A DNA stretch of 14,410 nucleotides from Symbiobacteriaceae bacterium (GTDB lineage Bacteria > Bacillota_E > Symbiobacteriia > Symbiobacteriales > Symbiobacteriaceae): assembly GCA_027356675.1 (NCBI GenBank), contig DAHVXO010000071.1:1-14410 (forward strand), in the 5' to 3' direction. Below, piece after piece: positions 5,082-12,172 of this stretch. Numbering within the stretch: the stretch's first letter is position 1; each line of letters opens with the position of its first letter. The translations under genes and the position numbers were made by a program. The notes beneath the pieces were generated by a model. That model did no database searches, had not been told where the DNA came from, and saw only the letters and a program-made list of their open reading frames with translations.

Positions 5082-7253
5082 TTGACCGCAGATATGACCC
5101 TCGTGATTACGTCTACGCCCGGAGTGGCCTGGGCTCTTTCTGTTGCCCTGGGCGCCGGAGCTGAGCGTGATGGGTACTATGAGGCGGGGGGGTACTGGGT
5201 GGTTGCCGCAGGCCATCTCGTAGAGTTGGCCAAGCCGGATGCCTACGACCGCCGATTCCGTACATGGCGATTGGAGGATCTGCCGATCATCCCTGCAGAG
5301 TGGAAGACCTCTGCCCGCACGCCAAAATCCCGCAAGACGCTCGCATGGCTCAAACGCCTGTGCCGCAGAGCCCATACCCTGGTAAACGGATTCGAGCCTG
5401 GGCCGGATGGCGAATGGGCGTTTCGGCTTCTTTTTCGTCACCTAAACCTTCACCAACCTGTGCAGCGGTTGTGGCTACGCAATCTCTCCCGGGAAGCAGT
5501 TCTGGAAGGCTTCGCCGCCCTTGAGCCCGCAGGCGCTTTTGACATGCTTTTTGCCTCGGCTTCTGCACGCGCAGCCGCCGACTGGCTCGTGGCCAGTAAT
5601 GCCACCCGGGCTTTCGATACAAGGTTTCGCCACAAGGATGATCCGGAGCCATTGTACGTCAGCCGATTGCTGTTGCCTTGCCTGACCCACGTGGTGACGC
5701 GTGAACGGGATCTCAGTGCGTTCCGTCCCGAAGAGTCGTACGCCATTCTGGCCACGGTTACAACCGGGGCGGACACCTTTACCGCGCAATGGGAGGGGGG
5801 GCGCGGTCTTCCCAGCCGGCGGGATGCGGAAGACATCGCCACCCGCATCAAGGCTGCCGTTTTCGGGATCACAAGCAAATGTTGTGTGACCGAAGTGGAA
5901 ATGCAGCCTCCTCCCCTGTGGAACTTGACCCGTCTCCAAATTGCGGCTAACCACCGCTTCGGATTGTCAGCCAGTCAGACTCTCCGTGCTGCGCTTGACC
6001 TGTTCGAAGCCGGGCTGATCAGCTGGCCGGTGACTCGATCGACCACAATTCCCCCGGAGTTGGTCAGTGCCGTTCCCCACCTAAACCGACGGCTACTGGA
6101 GCAGCAAGCTTACAATTTCCTACAGGGCGCTGAGCCCAGAATACCTGCTCGCCATTCCCTGGTGGCCAGCACGGCGCCGCATGAGCACCACGCCATTATC
6201 CCCACGGGTGAGCCTCCTGGCGATCCTGGCCATGTACAAGGAAAGATATACGATTTGGTCGTAAGGCGCTTCCTGGCGAACACGCTCCCCCCAGCCGTGG
6301 ATCTCCACATTCACGTGGAGCTGGACGCTGCAGGGCACACTCTCAGGGCCCATAGCAAGGCTGAGAAGTGTTGCGGCTGGCGCTTGGCAGAACCAGCCCC
6401 GCCCCCCACCCCTGGGGAGGACCGCTTTGGCACGGTTCCGGTCATGCAAGTGTCTGAGTTGGCCAGTCTGGACGAGGTCACGGTACAACTGCGGCGCGAC
6501 GCCCCGCCAACCCGCTACACGGACGGCAGCTTGCTGGAATCACTCCGTAGGGTCAGGGCGGGGGCGGAGGGGGTACCGGGACCGGAGGATCCGGTGGAGG
6601 ATTCATACCTCGCCGCTGCGGTCTCCCGAGCCGGCATCATCGACTCCTTGGTAGTACGTGGGTACGTCGTGCGCGAAGGAAACAACAGACTGACCCCGAC
6701 AGCCCGCGGGATCACCCTGACGGCGCTGTGTGAACGGATTGGGGTCCAGCAACTGATGAGTGCGGAGCAATCCGCAGCCTTCGAGCACCGACTTGATAGC
6801 ATCGCTGCTGGTCTTGAACTCCCGTCCCTCCTGGAGACGGAGATCCGCCAGGTGGTCATGGACCTAGTCGCCTGCGTTCAAAGAAACTGCACGGCAGACC
6901 CTCAGGGCGGGGCTTGGCCGCCCTGTCCGATTTGTGGCAGCGAACTACTCATGGAACCCCACGTCCTCCGTTGCAGCCGCTCGGGTTGCACGCTGCGGGT
7001 ACCAAAACTGATCCTCCAACGGGGGCTCTCCCCAACCGAGTTAGTCGACCTGTTGAACACCGGCCGCACAGGTGTGCTCGAAGGTTTCGTCAGCAATCGT
7101 ACGGGGAAAGACTTCTCGGCCGCGCTGGTGTTACAGCCCGATGGAGGCGGAGTAGGATTCGCCTTTCCAGAAAGACGTATGGGCCAGCGAACTCGCAAGA
7201 CTGGACATGCCGCCCGGCCAGCCGCTTCCAATCGCTCTGACTCTGAACCTTAA
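5082..7253 (+). CDS. Topoisomerase III (TopB)-like protein lacking the catalytic tyrosine
   Basis: The TTG at 5082 is chosen because GGAGG (5070-5074) lies 7 bases upstream; GTG 5079 and ATG 5094 are alternatives. The 723 residues align by eye along the whole of TopB: a Toprim domain (LVELAKPDAYD..RLEDLPIIP), the strand-passage domains (PPPLWNLTRLQIAANHRFG, HHAIIPTGE, RYTDGSLL), a zinc ribbon starting CPIC, and the TopB C-terminal repeat (TGVLEGFVSNRTGKDF). The active site is altered. IAEKPS is ITSTPG (S11, T12). The DxDxE acidic cluster reads E105-P-G107-P-D109. SVGRVQTPTL is YVSRLLLPCL. ISYPRTDS is ISWPVTRS, with Trp315 at the nucleophilic tyrosine and Val317 at the arginine. Known chemistry predicts no DNA cleavage. 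The overall fold is retained, so a structural or DNA-binding role is likely. Confidence 0.82.
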   Translation: MTADMTLVITSTPGVAWALSVALGAGAERDGYYEAGGYWVVAAGHLVELAKPDAYDRRFRTWRLEDLPIIPAEWKTSARTPKSRKTLAWLKRLCRRAHTLVNGFEPGPDGEWAFRLLFRHLNLHQPVQRLWLRNLSREAVLEGFAALEPAGAFDMLFASASARAAADWLVASNATRAFDTRFRHKDDPEPLYVSRLLLPCLTHVVTRERDLSAFRPEESYAILATVTTGADTFTAQWEGGRGLPSRRDAEDIATRIKAAVFGITSKCCVTEVEMQPPPLWNLTRLQIAANHRFGLSASQTLRAALDLFEAGLISWPVTRSTTIPPELVSAVPHLNRRLLEQQAYNFLQGAEPRIPARHSLVASTAPHEHHAIIPTGEPPGDPGHVQGKIYDLVVRRFLANTLPPAVDLHIHVELDAAGHTLRAHSKAEKCCGWRLAEPAPPPTPGEDRFGTVPVMQVSELASLDEVTVQLRRDAPPTRYTDGSLLESLRRVRAGAEGVPGPEDPVEDSYLAAAVSRAGIIDSLVVRGYVVREGNNRLTPTARGITLTALCERIGVQQLMSAEQSAAFEHRLDSIAAGLELPSLLETEIRQVVMDLVACVQRNCTADPQGGAWPPCPICGSELLMEPHVLRCSRSGCTLRVPKLILQRGLSPTELVDLLNTGRTGVLEGFVSNRTGKDFSAALVLQPDGGGVGFAFPERRMGQRTRKTGHAARPAASNRSDSEP

Positions 7254-7291
7254 CCCATTGAAATTCAGTTCCGTAGGTCAGTCGCGCTCAT

Positions 7292-7342
7292 TTGTTACTG
7301 TTGTAAGATCGTATTTTATAATAATATGCTAGTGTAACAGTA
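7292..7342 (+). promoter_or_regulatory. AT-rich promoter region of the helicase gene with inverted repeat
   Basis: TTGTTA (7292-7297) and a consensus TATAAT (7317-7322) are 19 bases apart, slightly long. TACTGTT (7296-7302) and AACAGTA (7336-7342) are inverted copies flanking the -10 box. The 10-mer GTGTAACAGT (7332-7341) is shared with the operator-like site at 620-638. The gap 7254-7365 otherwise holds no gene. Confidence 0.42.
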
Positions 7343-7365
7343 TTTATGGGGAAGGAGGTGTCCCC

Positions 7366-8964
7366 CTGCTCAGACTTCGTCCCTACCAAGAAGAGGCGAT
7401 CGAGGCCGTGTTGGCTCACCGCCCGACACTGCGGTCGTGCCTAGTGGTCCTACCCACCGGTACTGGGAAAACCGTGTTCTTTGGGGCCCTTGCCCGGAAA
7501 ATGAACGTGCGGACTCTCGTACTGGTACACCGAGAGGAACTCGTGCAGCAGACCCTGGACAAGTTCAAAATGGTCTGGCCTGAAGCTTCAGCCGGTGTTG
7601 TCAAGGGAAGGACCAATGACCTTTCTGGGCAGGTGGTGGTTGGCTCCATCCAGACTCTCGAGCGTCCGAACCGCAGGGAACAGCTCCCCCGCTTTGGTCT
7701 GATCATCGTCGATGAAGCTCACCACTACGTCGCAACAAGCTACCGGAGGGTTCTGGGGGAGTTAGGCTGCGGGGCGCCGGACGGGCCCTTCCTGGTCGGC
7801 GTGACCGCCACCCCCCAGCGAACCGACAACATCGGCCTCTCGGTTATGTTCGAGAAGGTCGTCTATTTCAAGACCATGATCGAGATGATCCGCAAAGGTT
7901 ACCTCTGTGACCTGGTCGGCAAGACCATCCGGACCAATCTGGACCTGGGCAACGTGAAGATTACCGCCGGCGATTACGACGAGCTACAACTCTCCAGGGT
8001 CGTCAATACCCCCGCGTTTAACAAGTTGGTCGTGACCGCGTACCAGCGAGAGGCGCTCGGCCGCCAGGCCATCGCGTTTACTTGCTCGGTTCAGCACGCA
8101 CAAGACCTCGCCAAAGCATTCTGCAGCGCTGGTGTACCTGCAGGTTTTGTGGATGGCAGTATGAAGCCTGGTGAGCGCTCAGCAGCGATCGAGGATTTTC
8201 GTAGGCGCCGGACCCGGGTACTCTGCAATTGCCAAATTCTTACAGAAGGGTTCGACGAGCCTTCCGTGGCCGCAGTGGTCATGGCCAGGCCCACGCAGTC
8301 CCAGGGCTTATACGTGCAATGTGTCGGCCGAGGCGCCCGCCTATACCCGGGAAAGGACCACTGCATTGTCTTGGACTTCGTGGGGGCCAGTGGCCATGGT
8401 CTACAAACCCTTCCGGTGCTGTTCGGCCTCCCCGCCCCCGATCTCGCCCGCCACGGAGGTAGTGTGGCGAAGGCAACCGCCCTGGGGCTGCCCAAGAGCC
8501 GTGATGACCGGCGCCGGGAGGCGGTGGATCTACCCGATTTTTCGACCTGGCGGGCCGAAGCGGTGGACCTTTTTACCCGTACAGCCATGCGCTGGATGCC
8601 CGTTGACGAGGGCGCGATGTGCTTGATGGGTGGGGACAGTGGGAATGTGTTCCTGGTCGCCAGTGAGGACGGTTGGCGGGCTTTCATTGTCAAGCGGGAA
8701 GAAGTAAAGCCGTTAGCTGATCGACCACTTGAAATCGGGTACGCCCAGGGCGTCGCCGAGGACTGGGTCAGAACGAACGGGGCAGAAATCCTAGCGAACC
8801 GCACTGCGAGCTGGCGTTCAAAACCCGCAAAACCCCGGCAAATCGAGACCCTCAAGAAATTCGGAGTCAACCTCACGTCTGACCTGACTGCCGGCGAGGC
8901 CAGCGACATGATAACCCTCCATCTTTCAAAGCTCGACTTGACGCGACTGCGAAAGTTCGCGTGA
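7366..8964 (+). CDS. SF2 DEAH helicase, SSL2 type
   Basis: An ATP-dependent nucleic-acid helicase or translocase of 532 residues. The first in-frame GTG (7408) would remove the conserved LRPYQEEAI segment. CTG at 7366 restores it and has AAGGAGG with 7-base spacing, so CTG is the likely start. Motifs: LRPYQ (4-8), Walker A PTGTGKT (30-36), DEAHH (116-120), TATPQR (147-152), and in the second RecA domain QCVGRGAR (318-325). About 200 further residues follow; they include a C-terminal helical part (PRQIETLKKFGVNLT, TAGEAS) like that of phage and plasmid SSL2 helicases. No nuclease domain is visible. It follows the topoisomerase-like gene after 112 bases and may also have its own promoter. Confidence 0.85.
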   Translation: MLRLRPYQEEAIEAVLAHRPTLRSCLVVLPTGTGKTVFFGALARKMNVRTLVLVHREELVQQTLDKFKMVWPEASAGVVKGRTNDLSGQVVVGSIQTLERPNRREQLPRFGLIIVDEAHHYVATSYRRVLGELGCGAPDGPFLVGVTATPQRTDNIGLSVMFEKVVYFKTMIEMIRKGYLCDLVGKTIRTNLDLGNVKITAGDYDELQLSRVVNTPAFNKLVVTAYQREALGRQAIAFTCSVQHAQDLAKAFCSAGVPAGFVDGSMKPGERSAAIEDFRRRRTRVLCNCQILTEGFDEPSVAAVVMARPTQSQGLYVQCVGRGARLYPGKDHCIVLDFVGASGHGLQTLPVLFGLPAPDLARHGGSVAKATALGLPKSRDDRRREAVDLPDFSTWRAEAVDLFTRTAMRWMPVDEGAMCLMGGDSGNVFLVASEDGWRAFIVKREEVKPLADRPLEIGYAQGVAEDWVRTNGAEILANRTASWRSKPAKPRQIETLKKFGVNLTSDLTAGEASDMITLHLSKLDLTRLRKFA

Positions 8965-9044
8965 TCACCTTTCTTCTTACATGTTGCCTTGAACCCTGTT
9001 CCTGGGATAGCTGTAAGCCTACAGAACTTGAAGGTGGAGTACCC

Positions 9045-9176
9045 GTGGATGACACAAGGAGCCTCATCGGGGGGCTGATCAGCCTGTATTTGGCCCTAGC
9101 GTTTTACGTCAGCCTTAACGGCGTCCCATGGCGGCGACGTCGACGCTCTAGGAACGGCAGTGCAGATGAGCCGTGA
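9045..9176 (+). CDS. Small single-pass membrane protein (43 aa), putative
   Basis: GTG at 9045 follows GGTGGAG with about 7-base spacing. The product begins MDDTRSLIGGLISLYLALAF; residues 6-26 form one hydrophobic helix, followed by VPWRRRRRSRNGS. By the positive-inside rule the arginine cluster would keep the C-terminus in the cytoplasm. The same frame also opens with a GTG at 8961 that overlaps the helicase stop, but no ribosome binding site precedes it. I recognise no family. Length and composition resemble small membrane proteins of mobile elements. Confidence is moderate because the gene is short. Confidence 0.45.
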   Translation: MDDTRSLIGGLISLYLALAFYVSLNGVPWRRRRRSRNGSADEP

Positions 9177-9496
9177 CCATCGGTTACCCTTTGGACCGGA
9201 ATGGTTGAACCCGCATTACGGACGCCCGCCATTTTGGCTACAATTGTTTGTCCACGGCATCAACCCGACCTGATTGCCCTGCCGAATTCGGGATGGTAAG
9301 CCACGTGTGGGTCAGATGGAGCCGGCGGCAATGGCTATGTATCGCGCCATTTGGAAGACGCTGAAAGCGGCTATCCGGGAGCCCTGGGCCAGGGCCCGCT
9401 TAATTGCCAAGGGTGTGGAGGGGGTGGGTTGACCTGCCGCCGCCACGGTACGTTCACTGCCCGAAATACCACCCGCCATAGAAAGGAGCTGTGCCC
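9177..9496. other. 320-base gap with one weak small frame
   Basis: No gene is clear here. A possible 38-residue basic peptide runs from ATG 9316 to 9432 (it includes MYRAIWKTLKAAIREP), but it lacks a convincing ribosome binding site. A TTACGG (9216-9221) and TACAAT (9239-9244) pair with 17-base spacing could be a promoter for the 9497 gene. I see no RNA gene or repeat. Confidence 0.35.
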
Positions 9497-10039
9497 ATGC
9501 GAGTCTTGGCGGCATCAGGGATGACCCAGGTTGATCTGTTTGTCTGCCAGCTTCCGTGTGCGGTAGAGACAGCTGCATCACGTGAAGAAGTAACCGCCTA
9601 TTTGGCTGACTGCCCGTTGGAGGCACTCCCCAGCGTCCTTGTCACCGGAGAGCCCCTGCAGGGCGCACCTGCAGGTAATGAGTTCCCACTAACGGTTCGT
9701 CGTTATTTCCCATCCGTCCGAGTCGTTTACTTGGCCCGCGACGGGTTCTCAGTGCCTGACGACTTTGCTGTGAACGGTATCGACGTCGTTATTGGTCAAG
9801 TAAGCGGCAGCCACTTGGCGAACCTGATCGGGGTCAATCCTGAGCCAAGGGTGCCGACTGAGGCCGAGCTACCGAAGCCTGCGGCGCCTCGGCGCGGGCG
9901 GAAATGGCTTTGGGGTCTCGTTTCCGGCATCATCATCGTAACCGCTGCCATTTGTCTCTTCGTGTTTGTGCCCAGCGCCGGCGTCGTTACCATGCAAGTG
10001 TGGGAGAGGCTCCTCGAACCAATGACCTTGTTCAACTAA
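9497..10039 (+). CDS. Receiver-like domain with C-terminal membrane anchor
   Basis: ATG at 9497 follows AAAGGAG with 8-base spacing; an in-frame GTG two codons earlier is too close to it. The 180-residue protein has an N-terminal alpha/beta domain (about 1-115). Its strands MRVLAASG, SVLVTG, VRVVYLARDG and GIDVVIGQVSG recall the receiver-like N-terminal domains of CpaE/TadZ-type ATPases on Gram-positive mobile elements. A proline-rich linker (about 116-135) leads to one hydrophobic helix (about 137-162, WLWGLVSGIIIVTAAICLF). No ATPase domain follows and the acidic phosphorylation pocket is not evident. The assignment rests on the pattern of strands, not on a definite motif. It ends 15 bases before the insertion sequence, so a longer ancestral form is possible. 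Confidence 0.55.
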   Translation: MRVLAASGMTQVDLFVCQLPCAVETAASREEVTAYLADCPLEALPSVLVTGEPLQGAPAGNEFPLTVRRYFPSVRVVYLARDGFSVPDDFAVNGIDVVIGQVSGSHLANLIGVNPEPRVPTEAELPKPAAPRRGRKWLWGLVSGIIIVTAAICLFVFVPSAGVVTMQVWERLLEPMTLFN

Positions 10040-10054
10040 GCTCCCCTGAAACAG

Positions 10055-10093
10055 AACTGCCGCCCTACGGGCGGCAGTTGCTGTACTTTGGCC
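10055..10093 (+). repeat. Left terminal inverted repeat
   Basis: This 39-bp repeat matches the complement of 12038-12076 at 35 of 39 positions. Three mismatches are in the hairpin loop and one lies just after the hairpin. Its outer 25 bases (10055-10079) form a perfect 11-bp hairpin with a TAC loop. The hairpin is a weak candidate terminator for the 9497 gene because only a poor T-tract follows. Confidence 0.82.
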
Positions 10094-10131
10094 ATTGCAA
10101 TGAATACATAACATTTTGTTCTCTTTCTAAC

Positions 10132-10157
10132 AGAACATTGCTGTCCTACAATGTTCT
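10132..10157. promoter_or_regulatory. Palindrome AGAACATTG-N8-CAATGTTCT upstream of the IS genes
   Basis: Perfect 9-base arms (10132-10140/10149-10157) are spaced by 8 bases and end about 18 bases before the ATG at 10176, next to the ribosome binding site. It could be an operator for the HTH protein or an mRNA hairpin that restrains translation. Confidence 0.5.
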
Positions 10158-10175
10158 TGGAGGGGAGGGGTCAAA

Positions 10176-10535
10176 ATGGCCCGTGCTGCGAGAACCGAGG
10201 ATTACCTCGACCTGGTCGAGACGCTTCTCCAGGCTCAACTGGACGCAATCCAGGAGATTCGGCGGATTCGTGCGGCGGAGGATGACGCCGAGTTCGTCGG
10301 CAGGCGACCAACACAGCGGCGCTTAACTCGCACGGACATGGCCTGTGAGGTCTTGGCTGCTGCCGGTAAGCCCCTCCACATCGGAGACATCTGTCGGCTG
10401 GTGCGAGAGTCCTTTGGTGTACCGGTGACTCGGGAAGCACTGGCCTCCACCTTGGTTCGAGAAGCCAAACTGGGAAACCGGATCGCTCGAGTCGGTCCCA
10501 ACGTGTTCGCCATCCCGGGCAAGGTGACGCCATGA
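10176..10535 (+). CDS. HARE-HTH-like accessory protein of the IS
   Basis: A 119-residue protein starting at ATG 10176 after a GGAGGGGAGGGG purine run. The N-terminal half is a helical, charged segment (about 1-50). The C-terminal half (about 55-117; CEVLAAAGKPLHIGDIC.., ALASTLVREAKLGNRIARVG, NVFAIPG) matches the pattern of HARE-HTH winged-helix domains. Such domains are DNA-binding modules in restriction enzymes, the RNA polymerase delta subunit and chromatin factors. Its stop overlaps the transposase start by four bases (ATGA), so translation is probably coupled. It may regulate the transposase or help it bind the ends. Accessory genes of this kind are unusual in a simple insertion sequence. 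Confidence 0.65.
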   Translation: MARAARTEDYLDLVETLLQAQLDAIQEIRRIRAAEDDAEFVGRRPTQRRLTRTDMACEVLAAAGKPLHIGDICRLVRESFGVPVTREALASTLVREAKLGNRIARVGPNVFAIPGKVTP

Positions 10536-11938
10536 AAACCCTCATCGTTGCCTTCGAGGAGCTGCTGTGGGAGGCTCGAAAGACCTTTCCTCAGCATCGG
10601 ACGTTTCTCCGGGCTCGCTTGCTGGCTCTCGGTTTCATTACGAGCTGGGGCCGTCACACCATCAGTCGGGCGCTATGTGCGATCCACCGCCAGTTCGAGG
10701 ACTGGAGCGCAAGCTACCGGCTGTTTTCGCGTTCCCCGTGGAATCCCGCCGGCTTGTTCCGGCCGGTTCTCAATAAGTGCTTGGCACTCGACGACAAGAT
10801 CGGGCTGATTTGCTTTGCACTGGACGACACCGCCTTGCGCAAGAGCAGCAAGGACATTCCGGGGGTTTCGTATGCCCGTGATCCCATGTCACCCAAGTTT
10901 CACCCCAATCTCATCCTCGGCCAACGGTTCATCCAGGCTACTTGTCTGCTTCGCCCGCAGGGACTGAACGGGCCAGCTCGTAGCATCCCGGTCCGGTTTA
11001 CACCTGCCCCGCCCCCCGCTAAGCCTGGGAAGAAGGCACCAGAAGAAGCACAGAAGGAATACCGTCAAGCGAAAAAGACCAAAAACCTCAGTTGCCAGGG
11101 TTCGGCGGTCATCAAGGACCTGCGAGATGAACTCGATGTACTGGGTGCCTTCGCACGCATTATGCTGCTCGTGACCGACGGCAGTTACTGTAACCGGAAC
11201 GTCCTGCGGAATAAACCAGACCGGGTCGAAATCGTAGCTCGGACTCGCGGAGACATTACCCTCTTCGCCCTCCCTACGAGCGAACAACTGGTAGGCAGGG
11301 GGCGCAGGCGCAAGTATGGGAACGAGTTACCCAAGCCCAACGAGATGCGCAAAGATGACAGCAAGTTCCCATGGCGGGAAGCCGAGATCTTCGGTGCGGG
11401 ACGCCTACATAACCTGCGGTTCAAGGTCGTTGCGCCCGTCTTATGGAAGTCCGGCGCTAAGGCCAGGCAGCTGCGGCTCATCATCATCGCGGCGCTGGGG
11501 TACCGATTGACGAAGAAAAGCAAGAAGCTCTACCGTGACCCGGCCTACCTTCTCACCACAGACCTGACTACGCCCGTAGAAATCCTCATTCAAGCCTACT
11601 TTGACCGCTGGGAGATCGAAGTGAACCATCGGGAAGAGAAAAGCATGTTCGGCGTGGGCCAGGCGCAAGTCTGGTCGGACATGGCCGCACCACGTGTCCC
11701 TCAGTTTCAGGTGGCCATCTACGCCATGCTATTACTTGCATCCCTGGTCTCCTATGGTCCAACAAGAACTGAGAATTATCACAAGCTCCCTAAGTGGCGA
11801 GCCCAAACCGAACGCCGCCCATCAATCGAGGATATTTTGACCCTGATTCGCGAGGAACTCGTGGACAGAGGGATCTCCCATAGCACCACAGGCGGGCAGC
11901 GAACTTCCCGCCCCATGAGAATGCCCAAAGCAAGTTAG
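10532..11938 (+). CDS. DDE transposase, IS4 superfamily
   Basis: The 468-residue transposase catalyses cut-and-paste movement of this element. The first catalytic Asp lies in FALDDTALRKSS (D98 or D99) and the second in VTDGSY (D216). The third acidic residue is E363 in the signature Y356-x2-R359-x3-E363-x6-K370, the exact YREK pattern of the IS4 superfamily. The segment IPGVSYARDPMSPKFHPN resembles IS701-like relatives. A lysine-rich insertion lies at about residues 170-190. The frame is uninterrupted and at a normal length, so the enzyme may be functional. Expression depends on coupling to the upstream HTH gene, and transcription probably ends at the hairpin within the right inverted repeat. 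Confidence 0.88.
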   Translation: MKTLIVAFEELLWEARKTFPQHRTFLRARLLALGFITSWGRHTISRALCAIHRQFEDWSASYRLFSRSPWNPAGLFRPVLNKCLALDDKIGLICFALDDTALRKSSKDIPGVSYARDPMSPKFHPNLILGQRFIQATCLLRPQGLNGPARSIPVRFTPAPPPAKPGKKAPEEAQKEYRQAKKTKNLSCQGSAVIKDLRDELDVLGAFARIMLLVTDGSYCNRNVLRNKPDRVEIVARTRGDITLFALPTSEQLVGRGRRRKYGNELPKPNEMRKDDSKFPWREAEIFGAGRLHNLRFKVVAPVLWKSGAKARQLRLIIIAALGYRLTKKSKKLYRDPAYLLTTDLTTPVEILIQAYFDRWEIEVNHREEKSMFGVGQAQVWSDMAAPRVPQFQVAIYAMLLLASLVSYGPTRTENYHKLPKWRAQTERRPSIEDILTLIREELVDRGISHSTTGGQRTSRPMRMPKAS

Positions 11939-12037
11939 CCGGAGGGGTTATGAGCCCCTCCAGCTGAAAAAATCGATACGAATTCCCTCGCACCCCAAGG
12001 CGGGAGCCGCTTGCGGGCTTCTTCCCTATATGGAAAG

Positions 12038-12076
12038 GGCCAAAGTACAGGAACTGCCGCCCTACGGGCGGCAGTT
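12038..12076 (-). repeat. Right terminal inverted repeat
   Basis: The inverted partner of 10055-10093. Its outer 25 bases (12052-12076) are identical to the left-end hairpin when both are read on the plus strand. The inner 14 bases are the complement of the left end with a single mismatch. Confidence 0.82.
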
Positions 12077-12084
12077 GGTTTTTT
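12052..12084 (+). terminator. Intrinsic terminator formed by the right IS end
   Basis: The perfect 11-bp stem with a three-base loop (12052-12076) is followed by GG and six T residues (12079-12084). It would stop transcripts leaving the transposase gene. The T-tract lies outside the repeat and so comes from the flanking DNA or from an undetected outer IS tip. Confidence 0.7.
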
Positions 12085-12172
12085 CAACTGTAGAGACGCC
12101 AACTCTTTGCCGGTTCCAGGTAACACCCTCCACGGCCAGAGCTTGACGGTACCGGATTCCTCATTCGAAGGC

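Larger units (their letters stand above)
10055..12076 (+). mobile_element. Complete insertion sequence, IS4-superfamily transposase
   Basis: A 2022-bp element bounded by 39-bp imperfect terminal inverted repeats carries two overlapping genes, a HARE-HTH-like protein and a DDE transposase. Both frames are intact, so the element may be active. No clear target-site duplication directly abuts the ends. TTCAACT occurs at 10031-10037 and 12083-12089 but is not symmetric with respect to the repeats. I cannot assign it to a named IS. Confidence 0.82.

Noticed and set aside
8091..8909. 272-codon minus-strand frame inside the helicase gene
   Set aside because: It lies opposite a clear helicase with ordered motifs, and its Arg/Ser/Pro-rich translation is typical of a GC-rich shadow frame.
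9316..9432. 38-residue basic peptide frame
   Set aside because: No convincing ribosome binding site, several equivalent ATGs and no recognisable motif; kept only as a note in the gap description.
10031..12089. TTCAACT on both sides of the insertion sequence as a target duplication
   Set aside because: The two copies are at unequal distances from the inverted repeats (17 and 6 bases), so they do not fit a duplication directly abutting the ends; chance is possible.
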